From assembly GCA_964393405.1 (NCBI GenBank), contig CAYMTR010000002.1, positions 62,001-126,000 on the forward strand: a stretch of DNA of 64,000 nt. Reading direction: 5' to 3'. This document shows, one piece after another, positions 52,693 through 61,083 of this stretch. The notes beneath the pieces were generated by a model. The model was not told where the DNA came from and did not search any database. It saw nothing but the letters and a program-made list of their open reading frames with translations. The position numbers and the translations under genes were made by a program. This DNA comes from CAYMTR01 sp964393405 (GTDB lineage Bacteria; Bacteroidota; Bacteroidia; Bacteroidales; Prolixibacteraceae). Numbering within the stretch: position 1 is the stretch's first letter; each line of letters begins with the position of its first letter.

Positions 52693-52863
52693 ATAAAAAA
52701 AGTATTTTTTTTATTAAAAAATTTGGAAATAATATTAAAAATATATTCTATATTAGCTAACCGAAAATAGAAACTAATTTAATTACATAAACACCTAAAC
52801 ACAATAATCTTCCTTTTCTCTTTAAACCATCATCTATTTTCTGATCTAACTAAACTATGAACA

Positions 52864-52896
52864 GCCGGGTTATCCAAAAGATAACCCGCTTTTTTT
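52864..52896 (+). terminator. Orphan rho-independent terminator-like hairpin
   Basis: GGGTTATC (52867-52874) pairs with GATAACCC (52880-52887) over loop CAAAA, extended by AGC/GCT, with a T7 run on the plus strand. Both flanking genes are on the minus strand, so it may end a small unannotated plus-strand transcript or be a relic. Confidence 0.65.
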
Positions 52897-52933
52897 GAAT
52901 AATTCTTGAAATTGAATTCTCTATATTTAAGCT

Positions 52934-53244
52934 TTATTTCGATTTAATTTTTTCAATTAATCCCATACAACCATCTTCTAGCAAGTCCAATACATGCTCA
53001 AACCCCTCTACCCCTCCGTAATATGGATCAGGAATTTCTTTTTCATTATGACATGAAAGAAAACGATAGCATGCTCAATCATTCGCCTATCAGCCCTTTC
53101 ACCTGAATGATATCCCATTATTCCTGCTGAATCAATTTCATATTCTTTTTCCAATCCTTCTTCATTAACAAAATAACTAAAAACAGCTTCTGCTGCAGGA
53201 GATCTGTAAATATTTCCTATACAAACAAATAAAACTTTCTTCAT
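52934..53244 (-). pseudogene. Low-molecular-weight protein-tyrosine phosphatase, broken by internal deletion
   Basis: The first 59 residues are intact: P-loop CIGNIYRS (Cys8, Arg14) and IDSAGIMGYHSGERADRRMIEHA. The original frame then runs into unrelated codons and stops at 53008. In another frame, from about 53065 to a stop at 52934, the genuine end of the protein appears: RFLSCHNEKEIPDPYYGG, then EGFEHVLDLLEDGCMGLIEK. It includes the catalytic acid Asp of DPYYGG. About 45-50 residues of the middle are absent at the junction. The pieces show one deletion that also shifts the frame. An assembly error is possible but would need a missing segment of about 140 bp. Confidence 0.85.
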
Positions 53245-53542
53245 AGAATTTCAAGTCAATTGATAAATATTTTATTAAAACATTCAAAAATTGAAATAAT
53301 TTTTAAATATCCATTAACAGCTGAAACAAAAAGTGATAAAGAAATTTTTTCTTAAGAAATTACTATTCATATTAAATCCTTTTGTGAAAAACTTCATTCT
53401 TGTTTCATTTTTTTTAAATTAGAGTCGCAAAAAATTGGTTTATCAATATTTATGCAAATTAATTAATCTTTGTCTTCTTGATCAGCTTATATTACAACTA
53501 ACTGTTTGGGAGACAATAAACCTAACAATTAATTCTTAACTT
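53245..53542. other. AT-rich region upstream of hppA, 298 bp
   Basis: It probably holds the hppA promoter. TTAATCTTTG at 53463-53472 resembles a -7 box but with one extra base, and no exact TAnnTTTG was found. No ORF or RNA gene was recognised. Confidence 0.4.
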
Positions 53543-55816
53543 ATGAATTATTTCATACTTATTCCTGTAGCAGCAGTAGCTGCTCTCCTTTTTGCCTTTT
53601 ACTTTTATAAAACCATGATGAAAAGCTCTGAAGGCAACGACAAAATGAAGGAGATTGCACAATATGTGCGTGAAGGGGCTATGGCGTATCTAAAACGCCA
53701 ATATAAAGTAGTGACAATAGTATTTGTTGTCCTGGTAGTATTGCTTCTCTTACTGGCATACATGGGAGTCCAAAATCCTTTTGTTCCTGTTGCGTTTTTA
53801 ACAGGAGGTTTTTTCTCCGGCCTTTGTGGTTACCTCGGTATGAAAACTGCTACAAATGCATCAGCAAGAACAGCCCAAGGTGCTTCTGAATCATTAAACA
53901 AAGGTCTGAAGGTTGCATTCCGAAGCGGTGCAGTAATGGGCCTTGTTGTTGTAGGTTTTGGTCTTTTAGATATTTCAGCTTGGTACCTCATTCTGACCAA
54001 AGTAGTTTATACTGCTGAAAACATGCGCGAAGGTCTTACTTTTATGGGACTTACATTTGTTAGACCTGGCCTCGAAGAGTCTCAAAAACTTGTTGAAATA
54101 ACTGCTACCATGCTTACTTTCGGTATGGGTGCATCAACTCAGGCTCTCTTTGCTCGTGTTGGAGGAGGAATTTATACTAAAGCAGCTGATGTTGGTGCCG
54201 ACTTAGTTGGTAAAGTTGAAGCCGGTATTCCTGAAGATGATCCAAGAAATCCTGCAACAATCGCAGATAACGTTGGCGACAACGTAGGTGACGTTGCCGG
54301 AATGGGAGCCGACCTTTATGAATCATATTGTGGTTCAATTCTTGCCACAGCCGCCTTGGGAGCAGCATTATCTGTAAACATTGAAGAACAAACTACTAAA
54401 GTTATTGCTCCGATGCTTGTTGCTGCAATTGGTATTTTCTTGTCTATTGCAGGTATTTTTATGGTGAGAGCTAAGGAATCTGCTACACAGAAAAACCTGC
54501 TTAACGCCTTGCTTTTAGGCACAGGAGGAAGTTCTGCCCTAATACTTGTTGCTGTAGCAGTAATGGCATATTTTGATATAATTACCTGGGGTGTATTCGG
54601 ATCCGCAGTTGCCGGTTTAGTTGCCGGGGTAATTATTGGACAGGGCACTGAACTTTTCACTTCTGATGAATACAAACCTACCCGAGGAATTGCAAAACAA
54701 GCTCAACAAGGACCCGCTACCACTATAATTGATGGTATTGCTACCGGTATGTATTCAACCTGGATTCCTGTTGTTACTATAGTTGCAGGTATAATTGCAG
54801 CCTACGGTTTTGCAGGAGGGTTCAATGATTTTGGTGAAGGTGTTTATGGTATTGGCTTTGCCGCAGTAGGTATGCTCTCTACTTTAGGAATAACACTCGC
54901 AACTGATGCTTTTGGACCAATAGCTGATAACGCCGGAGGAAATGCTGAAATGTCTGAACTCCCAAAGGAAGTGCGCCAACGTACTGATGCACTTGATATG
55001 CTTGGAAATACAACTGCTGCTACAGGAAAGGGATTTGCAATTGGTTCTGCAGCTCTTACCGCAATGGCTCTTGTTGCCGCATACATGGAAGAAATCAAGA
55101 TATGGATTAATAAAGGTCTGTCTGAGGGTGAAATTTTTGTTAACAACGGAGTTCAATTCGTTGTTGCTAATACAGAAGCTGTAACAGAAGGTGTAAAACA
55201 GGTCGCTATATCTAATGCATCTCTTCATGATTTTTCATCTTACTATAATCTTACCCTTCTAAATCCGATTCTAATCAGTGGTTTATTTATCGGAGCTATG
55301 ATGGCTTTTGTTTTTTGTGCAATGACAATGAAAGCCGTAGGCAGGGCTGCCGGAGCAATGGTTGACGAAGTAAGACGTCAATTTCGCGAAATACCCGGAA
55401 TCCTCGAAGGTAAAGGTAAACCTGAATATGCTAAATGTGTTGAAATTTCAACCAGAGGTGCACAGAAAGAAATGTTACTTCCTGCTCTCCTTGCAATAGC
55501 TGTTCCTGTAGTAATTGGACTAGTTTTTGGCGTTGCAGGTGTTGTGGGTCTCCTGATGGGAGGAATGACTACCGGATTTACTCTTGCAGTTATGCTTAAC
55601 AACGCCGGTGGAGCATGGGACAATGCTAAAAAGTATATTGAAAAAGGAAACCTTGGAGGTAAAGGCAGCGAAACTCATAAAGCAGCTGTAGTTGGTGATA
55701 CTGTTGGTGATCCTTTTAAAGATACATCAGGACCTAGCTTAAATATTCTTATTAAGCTTATGTCGATGGTCTCAGTTGTAGTAGCAGGTGTTACTGTTGC
55801 TTATCACATTTTCTAA
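53543..55816 (+). CDS. hppA: Membrane-bound pyrophosphatase, K+-dependent type
   Basis: The 757-aa protein has about 16 membrane helices and the conserved catalytic segments DNVGDNVGDVAGMGADLYES (residues ~240-260), DNAGGNAEMS and GDTVGDPFKDTSGPSLNIL. In the K+-dependence segment GNTTAATGKGFAIGSAALTA (near 487), Ala and Gly occupy the two positions that are Lys and Thr in K+-independent enzymes. It therefore belongs to the K+-dependent group, whose members pump Na+ or both Na+ and H+. It couples PPi hydrolysis to ion export, saving energy in anaerobes. It is followed by a strong terminator. Confidence 0.96.
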   Translation: MNYFILIPVAAVAALLFAFYFYKTMMKSSEGNDKMKEIAQYVREGAMAYLKRQYKVVTIVFVVLVVLLLLLAYMGVQNPFVPVAFLTGGFFSGLCGYLGMKTATNASARTAQGASESLNKGLKVAFRSGAVMGLVVVGFGLLDISAWYLILTKVVYTAENMREGLTFMGLTFVRPGLEESQKLVEITATMLTFGMGASTQALFARVGGGIYTKAADVGADLVGKVEAGIPEDDPRNPATIADNVGDNVGDVAGMGADLYESYCGSILATAALGAALSVNIEEQTTKVIAPMLVAAIGIFLSIAGIFMVRAKESATQKNLLNALLLGTGGSSALILVAVAVMAYFDIITWGVFGSAVAGLVAGVIIGQGTELFTSDEYKPTRGIAKQAQQGPATTIIDGIATGMYSTWIPVVTIVAGIIAAYGFAGGFNDFGEGVYGIGFAAVGMLSTLGITLATDAFGPIADNAGGNAEMSELPKEVRQRTDALDMLGNTTAATGKGFAIGSAALTAMALVAAYMEEIKIWINKGLSEGEIFVNNGVQFVVANTEAVTEGVKQVAISNASLHDFSSYYNLTLLNPILISGLFIGAMMAFVFCAMTMKAVGRAAGAMVDEVRRQFREIPGILEGKGKPEYAKCVEISTRGAQKEMLLPALLAIAVPVVIGLVFGVAGVVGLLMGGMTTGFTLAVMLNNAGGAWDNAKKYIEKGNLGGKGSETHKAAVVGDTVGDPFKDTSGPSLNILIKLMSMVSVVVAGVTVAYHIF

Positions 55817-55839
55817 AATCAAAATATAATAATAATAAT

Positions 55840-55865
55840 AAATCCCGGTATTATTACCGGGATTT
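55840..55865. terminator. Bidirectional terminator between hppA and the hydrogenase operon
   Basis: AAATCCCGGTA (55840-55850) pairs perfectly with TACCGGGATTT (55855-55865) over loop TTAT, with A/T-rich flanks. It lies between the convergent hppA and hydC-like genes. Confidence 0.85.
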
Positions 55866-55887
55866 ATTTTTCTATAGCGCTAAATAT

Positions 55888-56379
55888 CTATTTTATACAA
55901 CCTACTTTGTATTCAGAAAGTATGTTTTTGACATCAGCAGGAGAAATCCTTCCATGAACTTTATCTCCTATCATCACTACAGGTGCAAGACCACATGCTC
56001 CAACACATCGCAAAGCACTTAACGAAAACTTTCCGTCAGCTGTAGTTTCACCTACTTCTATTTTCAATTGTCGTTTAAATTCATCCAGAACTTGTTCTGC
56101 ACCTCTCACATAACATGCTGTTCCCATACAAACAGAAATTGGATGTTCACCCTGAGGTTTCATTGTGAAAAATGAGTAAAACGTCACTACTCCATAAACC
56201 TTGGCTGCAGAAATATTTAATTCCCTGGCAATCAATTCCTGTACTTCTGCAGGAAGGTATCCCAATTTATGTTGAACTTGATGTAATACATTTATTAGTT
56301 CACCTTCCTGATTTCTAAAGTCTAAACAAACTTCTTTTACAATACTGATTGCGTATTCTGATAATTCTATCTTTGGCAT
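55888..56379 (-). CDS. hydC: NuoE-like [2Fe-2S] subunit of hydrogenase (HydC)
   Basis: The 163-aa thioredoxin-like ferredoxin has an N-terminal helical part (LINVLHQVQHKLGYLPAEVQ). The 2Fe-2S ligands are C-x4-C in SVCMGTACYVRG and C-x3-C in LRCVGACGLAP. It matches the 24-kDa NuoE subunit and HydC of trimeric NAD-linked [FeFe] hydrogenases. It is the last gene of the operon, 17 bp after hydA. It would pass electrons between the FMN subunit and the complex. Confidence 0.92.
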   Translation of the reverse strand: MPKIELSEYAISIVKEVCLDFRNQEGELINVLHQVQHKLGYLPAEVQELIARELNISAAKVYGVVTFYSFFTMKPQGEHPISVCMGTACYVRGAEQVLDEFKRQLKIEVGETTADGKFSLSALRCVGACGLAPVVMIGDKVHGRISPADVKNILSEYKVGCIK

Positions 56380-56396
56380 GATTTTGAAAATTAGGG

Positions 56397-58169
56397 TTAA
56401 TCTTCCTTGATAAATGTTTTGCTTCGGTCAAAATAACATGTATGCAGCAAATGATGAGCCTTATCACTCATCGGTTTGCCAAGAAATTCTTCATATAACT
56501 TGATTATATAAGGATTCTCATGCGATTTTCTTATAACTTTCATCGAGTCTTCACTATATAATGCCATCTGTCTGCTTTTAAGAACTTCAGAGTTGCTATG
56601 ATGATATGGTTGACCACCTCCTCCAATGCAACCTCCGGGACACGACATAATTTCAATTGCATGATAATGAGATTTCCCTGATTTAATATCTTCAAGTAGC
56701 TTTCGGGCATTTCCTAAACCATGTGCTATACCAATATGAATTGGAAGTCCGTCGAAATCAATTATTGCTTCCCTTACTCCTTCCATTCCTCTTAATTCCT
56801 CAAAATCAACTTTCGGAAGTGTTTTCTTAGTATGTAATTCATAAGCTGTTCTTACTGCTGCTTCAATTACACCTCCTGTTGTTCCAAAGATTACACCCGC
56901 TCCTGTAGATTCACCCATGGGTTGATCAAAATCTTCATCATCAAGCGAAAGAAATTCTATGTTTGCAAGTTTGATTAATGCTGCCAATTCTCTTGTAGTC
57001 AAAGCATAATCAACATCAGGATTGCCATTTACACTGAACTCTTCCCTACTGCATTCGTATTTCTTTGCAACACATGGCATTATTGAAACAACAATCAAAT
57101 CTTCACGCTTAATATTTAGTTTGTCTGCAAAATATGTTTTTGCAATCGCTCCAAACATTTGTTGAGGTGATTTAGCGGATGATGGTATGTCTATCATCGT
57201 TGGAAATTGATGCTCAAAGAATTTTACCCAAGCAGGACAACAAGATGTCAAAATAGGTAATTTTACTGTTGAGTCTCCTTCCAGATGTTTGGTCAATCTT
57301 GTTAATAATTCTGTTCCTTCTTCCATGATAGTCAAGTCGGCAGCAAAATCAGTGTCAAAGACGAAATCAAAACCTAGTCTCTTTAATGCAGCCGCCATCT
57401 TTCCTGTAACCAAGGTTCCGGCAGGCAAGCCAAATTCTTCACCTAAAGCAGCTCTTACTGCAGGGGCAGTTTGAACTATAACAGTCTTGCTTGGATCAGA
57501 CAAAGCCCGTATTACTGCAGGAGTATGATTAACTTCTGTTAAAGCGCCGGTTGGACAAACAGCTACACATTGACCACAATATGTACATACTGAATGATCA
57601 AGATTTTCTTCAAACGCAGGAGATACTACAGCATTAAATCCTCGGTTTATTGCCGAAAGTACTCCAACCGTCTGTACCTCATTGCACATCATTTCACATC
57701 TCCTGCACATGATGCACTTATCCATGTCCCTGATTATCGCCGGTGATGTGTCTTCCCTATATGTCGATTTCTCACCTTCATAATGTATCTCTCTGATACC
57801 CATATCGTGAGCTAGCTGTTGCAATTCACATTCTCCAGCTTTTGCACATGTAAGGCATTCAAAAGGATGATCAGATATTATAAGCTCTATTATTGTTCTT
57901 CGAGAATTTATCACCCTCATGGAATGAGTATTTATAACCATTCCGTTATCTGCTTCAGTCACACAGGCCGGAGCTAAATTTTTACGTCCTTTAACCTCAA
58001 CAACACAAACCCTGCATCCGCCCGGTTTATTCTCAATACCCATGTCGTCAAGTTTCATATGACATAAAGTAGGAATATGAACACCAACTTTACGAGCTGC
58101 CTCAAGAATGGTCGTTCCCTTTTCAACTTCAATTTCTTTATTATCTATGGTTATCTTTATCTTGTCCAT
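56397..58169 (-). CDS. hydA: [FeFe]-hydrogenase catalytic subunit HydA (NAD-linked type)
   Basis: The 590-aa protein has an N-terminal NuoG-like [2Fe-2S] domain (Cys36, 52, 55, 69) and a His-Cys3 [4Fe-4S] site (His101, Cys105, 108, 114). A two-cluster ferredoxin domain (about 145-210) follows. The H-cluster domain has all three signatures: TSCCPAW (near 309), MPCVAKKYE (near 365) and EIMSCPGGCIGGGG (near 505-517). It therefore looks catalytically competent. It has the layout of HydA in HydABC complexes, which bifurcate or confurcate electrons between NADH, ferredoxin and protons. Maturases HydEFG are not in the window. Confidence 0.96.
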   Translation of the reverse strand: MDKIKITIDNKEIEVEKGTTILEAARKVGVHIPTLCHMKLDDMGIENKPGGCRVCVVEVKGRKNLAPACVTEADNGMVINTHSMRVINSRRTIIELIISDHPFECLTCAKAGECELQQLAHDMGIREIHYEGEKSTYREDTSPAIIRDMDKCIMCRRCEMMCNEVQTVGVLSAINRGFNAVVSPAFEENLDHSVCTYCGQCVAVCPTGALTEVNHTPAVIRALSDPSKTVIVQTAPAVRAALGEEFGLPAGTLVTGKMAAALKRLGFDFVFDTDFAADLTIMEEGTELLTRLTKHLEGDSTVKLPILTSCCPAWVKFFEHQFPTMIDIPSSAKSPQQMFGAIAKTYFADKLNIKREDLIVVSIMPCVAKKYECSREEFSVNGNPDVDYALTTRELAALIKLANIEFLSLDDEDFDQPMGESTGAGVIFGTTGGVIEAAVRTAYELHTKKTLPKVDFEELRGMEGVREAIIDFDGLPIHIGIAHGLGNARKLLEDIKSGKSHYHAIEIMSCPGGCIGGGGQPYHHSNSEVLKSRQMALYSEDSMKVIRKSHENPYIIKLYEEFLGKPMSDKAHHLLHTCYFDRSKTFIKED

Positions 58170-58190
58170 TTCTGATAATTTTCAAATCAA

Positions 58191-59984
58191 TTAATTTACC
58201 ACTATTGCTTTAAATTTGCATTTCTCGTAACAAATACCGCACTTTATACAAATTGATTGGTCGATATAATGAGGCATCTTTCTCTCGCCTGTAATCGCTC
58301 CTACAGGGCAATTCCTATAACATAGTGTACAACCTGTACATAATTCAGGAATTATTTCGTAATGTAAAAGGGTTTTACACTGACCTGCCGGACATTTTTT
58401 ATCTTTTACATGTGCTTCATACTCGTTATAAAAATTGTCTAACGTCGACAAAATAGGATTTGGTGATGTCTGTCCTAGTCCGCAAAGAGATGTGTCTTTA
58501 ATCACAGCCGACAAAGTTCTCAATTTCTCAAGGTCTTTTGGGGTACCTTCTCCTTGCGTTATTTTTGTTAAAATCTCATGCAATCTTTTATTCCCAATTC
58601 TGCATGGGGTACACTTTCCACATGATTCATCAAGCGTAAATTCAAGATAGAATCTTGCTATCGAAACCATACAATCGTCTTCATCCAAAACAATCATTCC
58701 TCCTGATCCCATCATTGATCCTGCTGCTATCAATGTATCATAGTCAATCGGTGTATCAAGATGCTTCTCTGTCAAACATCCACCTGAAGGACCTCCTGTT
58801 TGAACTGCTTTGAATTTTTTACCGTTTCTTATTCCTCCCCCAATATCAAAAATAACTTCTCTTAATGTTATTCCCATTGGAACTTCTATCAATCCAACGT
58901 TGTTAACCTTTCCTGCAAGTGCAAAAACTTTTGTTCCTTTTGATTTTTCAGTTCCGATACTACTAAACCATGAAGCTCCTTTATTGATTATTACTGGAAT
59001 ATTCGCAAAAGTTTCAACATTATTAACATTGGTAGGTTTACCCAGATATCCTGAAACTGAAGGGAAAGGCGGTTTGAATGTTGGCTCACCTCTTGATCCT
59101 TCCATCGAATGTATTAATGCTGTTTCTTCTCCACAGACAAATGCTCCGGCACCGTATCTAATTTCTATTTCAAACTTAAAATCTGTTCCAAGAATCTCTT
59201 CTCCAAGTAATCCATATTCTCTGGCCTGACTTAATGCTATTTTCAATCGGTTAATTGCTAAAGGATATTCTGCCCTTATGTACACCAAACCTCTATCTGA
59301 CCCAATGCAATAACCACAAATAGCCATGGCTTCAATTACTGAATGTGGATCGCCCTCAAGAATAGATCTATCCATGAATGCTCCGGGATCACCTTCGTCA
59401 GCATTGCAAACTACATATTTCTGAGTGCTTACTGATTTTGAGGTTATTTCCCACTTCAGCCCCGTTGGAAATCCACCACCGCCACGACCCCTTAACCCGG
59501 AATCTTTAATTATTGATATTACTTCCTCCGGTGATTTTTCTGACAAACATTCACCTAATGCAGCATAACCATCACGTGCTATATATTCTTCAATGTTTTC
59601 CGGATTAATAAATCCACAATTTCGAAGTGCAATCCTAACTTGCTTCTTATAAAAATCTATATTGGAAGTGCTTGCTACCTGGTACTCATTTTTTGGATTT
59701 ACATATAGAAGCCTTCTCAATGGCCTTCCCTTCACAATATGTTCATCAATAATGTCTTTTACATCATCCGGACTTACTTCAGTGTAAAAAGTGTTGTCCG
59801 GAACAACCTTTACAACAGGACCTTTCTCGCAAAATCCGAAGCAACCTGTAGTCACTACTTTTACTTCTTTATCGAGATTCCTTTCCTTTAATCCTGTTTT
59901 TAAGTTTGAAACAATTTTCTCAGATTGTGAAGCCCGGCATCCTGTACCTCCACATACTAAAATTTGCATTTTATAATCAGCCAT
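58191..59984 (-). CDS. hydB: NuoF-like FMN/NADH subunit of hydrogenase (HydB)
   Basis: The 597-aa protein has an N-terminal thioredoxin-like 2Fe-2S domain (CGGTGC at 11-16, TGCFGFC). The NuoF core has NADH/FMN motifs GRGGGGFPTGLKW (near 168) and YVVCNADEGDPGAF, and the [4Fe-4S] site ESCGKCTPCRIG (near 455). A C-terminal two-cluster ferredoxin domain (CTGCTLCYRNCP, CIKCGICYEKC, about 551-590) completes it. This layout is that of HydB of electron-bifurcating hydrogenases. It lies 21 bp upstream of hydA. Confidence 0.95.
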   Translation of the reverse strand: MADYKMQILVCGGTGCRASQSEKIVSNLKTGLKERNLDKEVKVVTTGCFGFCEKGPVVKVVPDNTFYTEVSPDDVKDIIDEHIVKGRPLRRLLYVNPKNEYQVASTSNIDFYKKQVRIALRNCGFINPENIEEYIARDGYAALGECLSEKSPEEVISIIKDSGLRGRGGGGFPTGLKWEITSKSVSTQKYVVCNADEGDPGAFMDRSILEGDPHSVIEAMAICGYCIGSDRGLVYIRAEYPLAINRLKIALSQAREYGLLGEEILGTDFKFEIEIRYGAGAFVCGEETALIHSMEGSRGEPTFKPPFPSVSGYLGKPTNVNNVETFANIPVIINKGASWFSSIGTEKSKGTKVFALAGKVNNVGLIEVPMGITLREVIFDIGGGIRNGKKFKAVQTGGPSGGCLTEKHLDTPIDYDTLIAAGSMMGSGGMIVLDEDDCMVSIARFYLEFTLDESCGKCTPCRIGNKRLHEILTKITQGEGTPKDLEKLRTLSAVIKDTSLCGLGQTSPNPILSTLDNFYNEYEAHVKDKKCPAGQCKTLLHYEIIPELCTGCTLCYRNCPVGAITGERKMPHYIDQSICIKCGICYEKCKFKAIVVN

Positions 59985-60005
59985 TACAATAATGTTTGAT
60001 ATTTG

Positions 60006-60401
60006 TTATTTTTCGTTGATAGTCTTGTAGTTAACAGGGATTATGCCATCAACCAATTCTCCCTTCATTATGTGTTCAATAATTATCTCCTTTGCCTTTT
60101 CCTTTGTTACAAAGCCATAAACTACGGGATTCTGACCCGGAATTATTACTTCAATTGTAGGCTCAGCATAACAATAACCCATGCAACCGGTCTGTGTAAC
60201 TATTGCATCTATTCCTTGAAAATCAAGCTCATCTATCATGAAACTCATTATCTCCTTTGCCCCTGCTGCAATTCCACATGTAGCCATTGCTACTTTTATT
60301 TGTACAATTTTATCAGCATTCTCGCCTTGTTCCCTCAGTTTAATTTTATCCTGAACATCAGCTTTAATTTTCCTTAAATCTGCTAAGGTTTTGATTTTCA
60401 T
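60006..60401 (-). CDS. Thioredoxin-like (2Fe-2S) ferredoxin protein of hydrogenase cluster
   Basis: The 131-aa protein has a thioredoxin-like ferredoxin fold with MATCGIAAGAKE and TQTGCMGYCYAEP. Aligned to NuoE/HydB-type domains, the first of the four usual Cys is replaced by Val, so only three likely ligands are seen. To my recollection this is shared by relatives found beside other [FeFe] hydrogenases, so it may hold a modified cluster or another fourth ligand. It lies between the GHKL ATPase and hydB genes with about 21-bp gaps and is probably an electron carrier or assembly/regulatory subunit. Confidence 0.82.
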   Translation of the reverse strand: MKIKTLADLRKIKADVQDKIKLREQGENADKIVQIKVAMATCGIAAGAKEIMSFMIDELDFQGIDAIVTQTGCMGYCYAEPTIEVIIPGQNPVVYGFVTKEKAKEIIIEHIMKGELVDGIIPVNYKTINEK

Positions 60402-60421
60402 ATCTTAATAAGTTTTAAACT

Positions 60422-60970
60422 TTATTTTTTAGCCTCTATCATTTCCAAATTCTCTGATATTAACTCTTTTAAAGCTCTCAGAATATCCGGATGATTTATG
60501 GGAATTCCATCAAGCTCTTCTTTAGCCTCTTCAGTATCAAATTCAAATTCACTAATATGTGTTTTGTGTTCGTAAATAAAACGTATTTGAGGATTAGCTC
60601 CAATGAGTAATGTCATAGTGCCTGAAATATCACCCAAAATTGGCCTGTCAATATGGGAAAGTCCAAATATTGCAATCACCTTGGTTCCAACACCTAACGA
60701 TGATTCAATTTTCAAACTTCCTCCTGTCTGTTCCGCACTTTGCCTGTATAACGATGTGCCAACCCCTACCTTTCTTGTTGTCCTCGAAGTAAAAAAAGGA
60801 TCACAAACTTTTTTAAGGGTCTCTTCATCCATTCCTTTGCCATTATCTTCGATTATTATCGTGTATTTGTCATTAGATATATCTTCTTCGATAAGAACTG
60901 CTATTTTCGATGCTTCAGCAGTTATGGAGTTCTGTACAATATCGAGGATATGTAGTGATAGTTCGGTCAT
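60422..60970 (-). CDS. Orphan GHKL (histidine-kinase-like) ATPase
   Basis: The 182-aa protein has an N-box ILDIVQNSITA, G1 box EDNGKGMD and G2-like VGVGTSLYRQSAEQTGGSL with ESSLGVGTKV. This is the HATPase_c fold without a dimerisation/phospho-acceptor domain or receiver. It therefore cannot autophosphorylate on a His in the normal way. It could act as an anti-sigma-type kinase or ATP-dependent switch. It opens the hydrogenase structural operon, directly after a promoter with an FNR-like palindrome. Confidence 0.85.
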   Translation of the reverse strand: MTELSLHILDIVQNSITAEASKIAVLIEEDISNDKYTIIIEDNGKGMDEETLKKVCDPFFTSRTTRKVGVGTSLYRQSAEQTGGSLKIESSLGVGTKVIAIFGLSHIDRPILGDISGTMTLLIGANPQIRFIYEHKTHISEFEFDTEEAKEELDGIPINHPDILRALKELISENLEMIEAKK

Positions 60971-60995
60971 TTTCTTGCAAAATTCAATTAATTTT

Positions 60996-61027
60996 CAAAA
61001 TTACTTGAATTAATTCAATACCGACAA
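60996..61027 (-). promoter_or_regulatory. Promoter of the hydrogenase structural operon with FNR-like operator
   Basis: On the minus strand TTG (61027-61025), a 21-bp spacer and TAATTTTG (61003-60996) match TTG-N19-21-TAnnTTTG. Inside the spacer, 61005-61018 is a perfect 14-bp palindrome, TTGAATTAATTCAA, which fits the CRP/FNR half-site pattern TTGA-N6-TCAA. A factor bound there would block RNA polymerase. The start codon lies 26 bp downstream of the -7 box. Confidence 0.55.
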
Positions 61028-61083
61028 TTTAAATAATTATATCAAGAAAAAACAGTTTTAATTTAATAATTTACCTTCCTGTT

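Larger units (their letters stand above)
52590..52933. other. Intergenic region, 344 bp, with palindrome and orphan terminator
   Basis: It lies upstream of the AddB-like gene and downstream of the broken phosphatase gene, both read leftward. It contains an 18-bp near-palindrome at 52675-52692 and a plus-strand terminator-like hairpin at 52864-52896. No plus-strand gene that this hairpin would end is visible. Confidence 0.5.

Noticed and set aside
60003..60377. Plus-strand open frame of 124 codons
   Set aside because: It is the antisense of the ferredoxin-like gene, with Cys/Tyr-rich composition and no domain.
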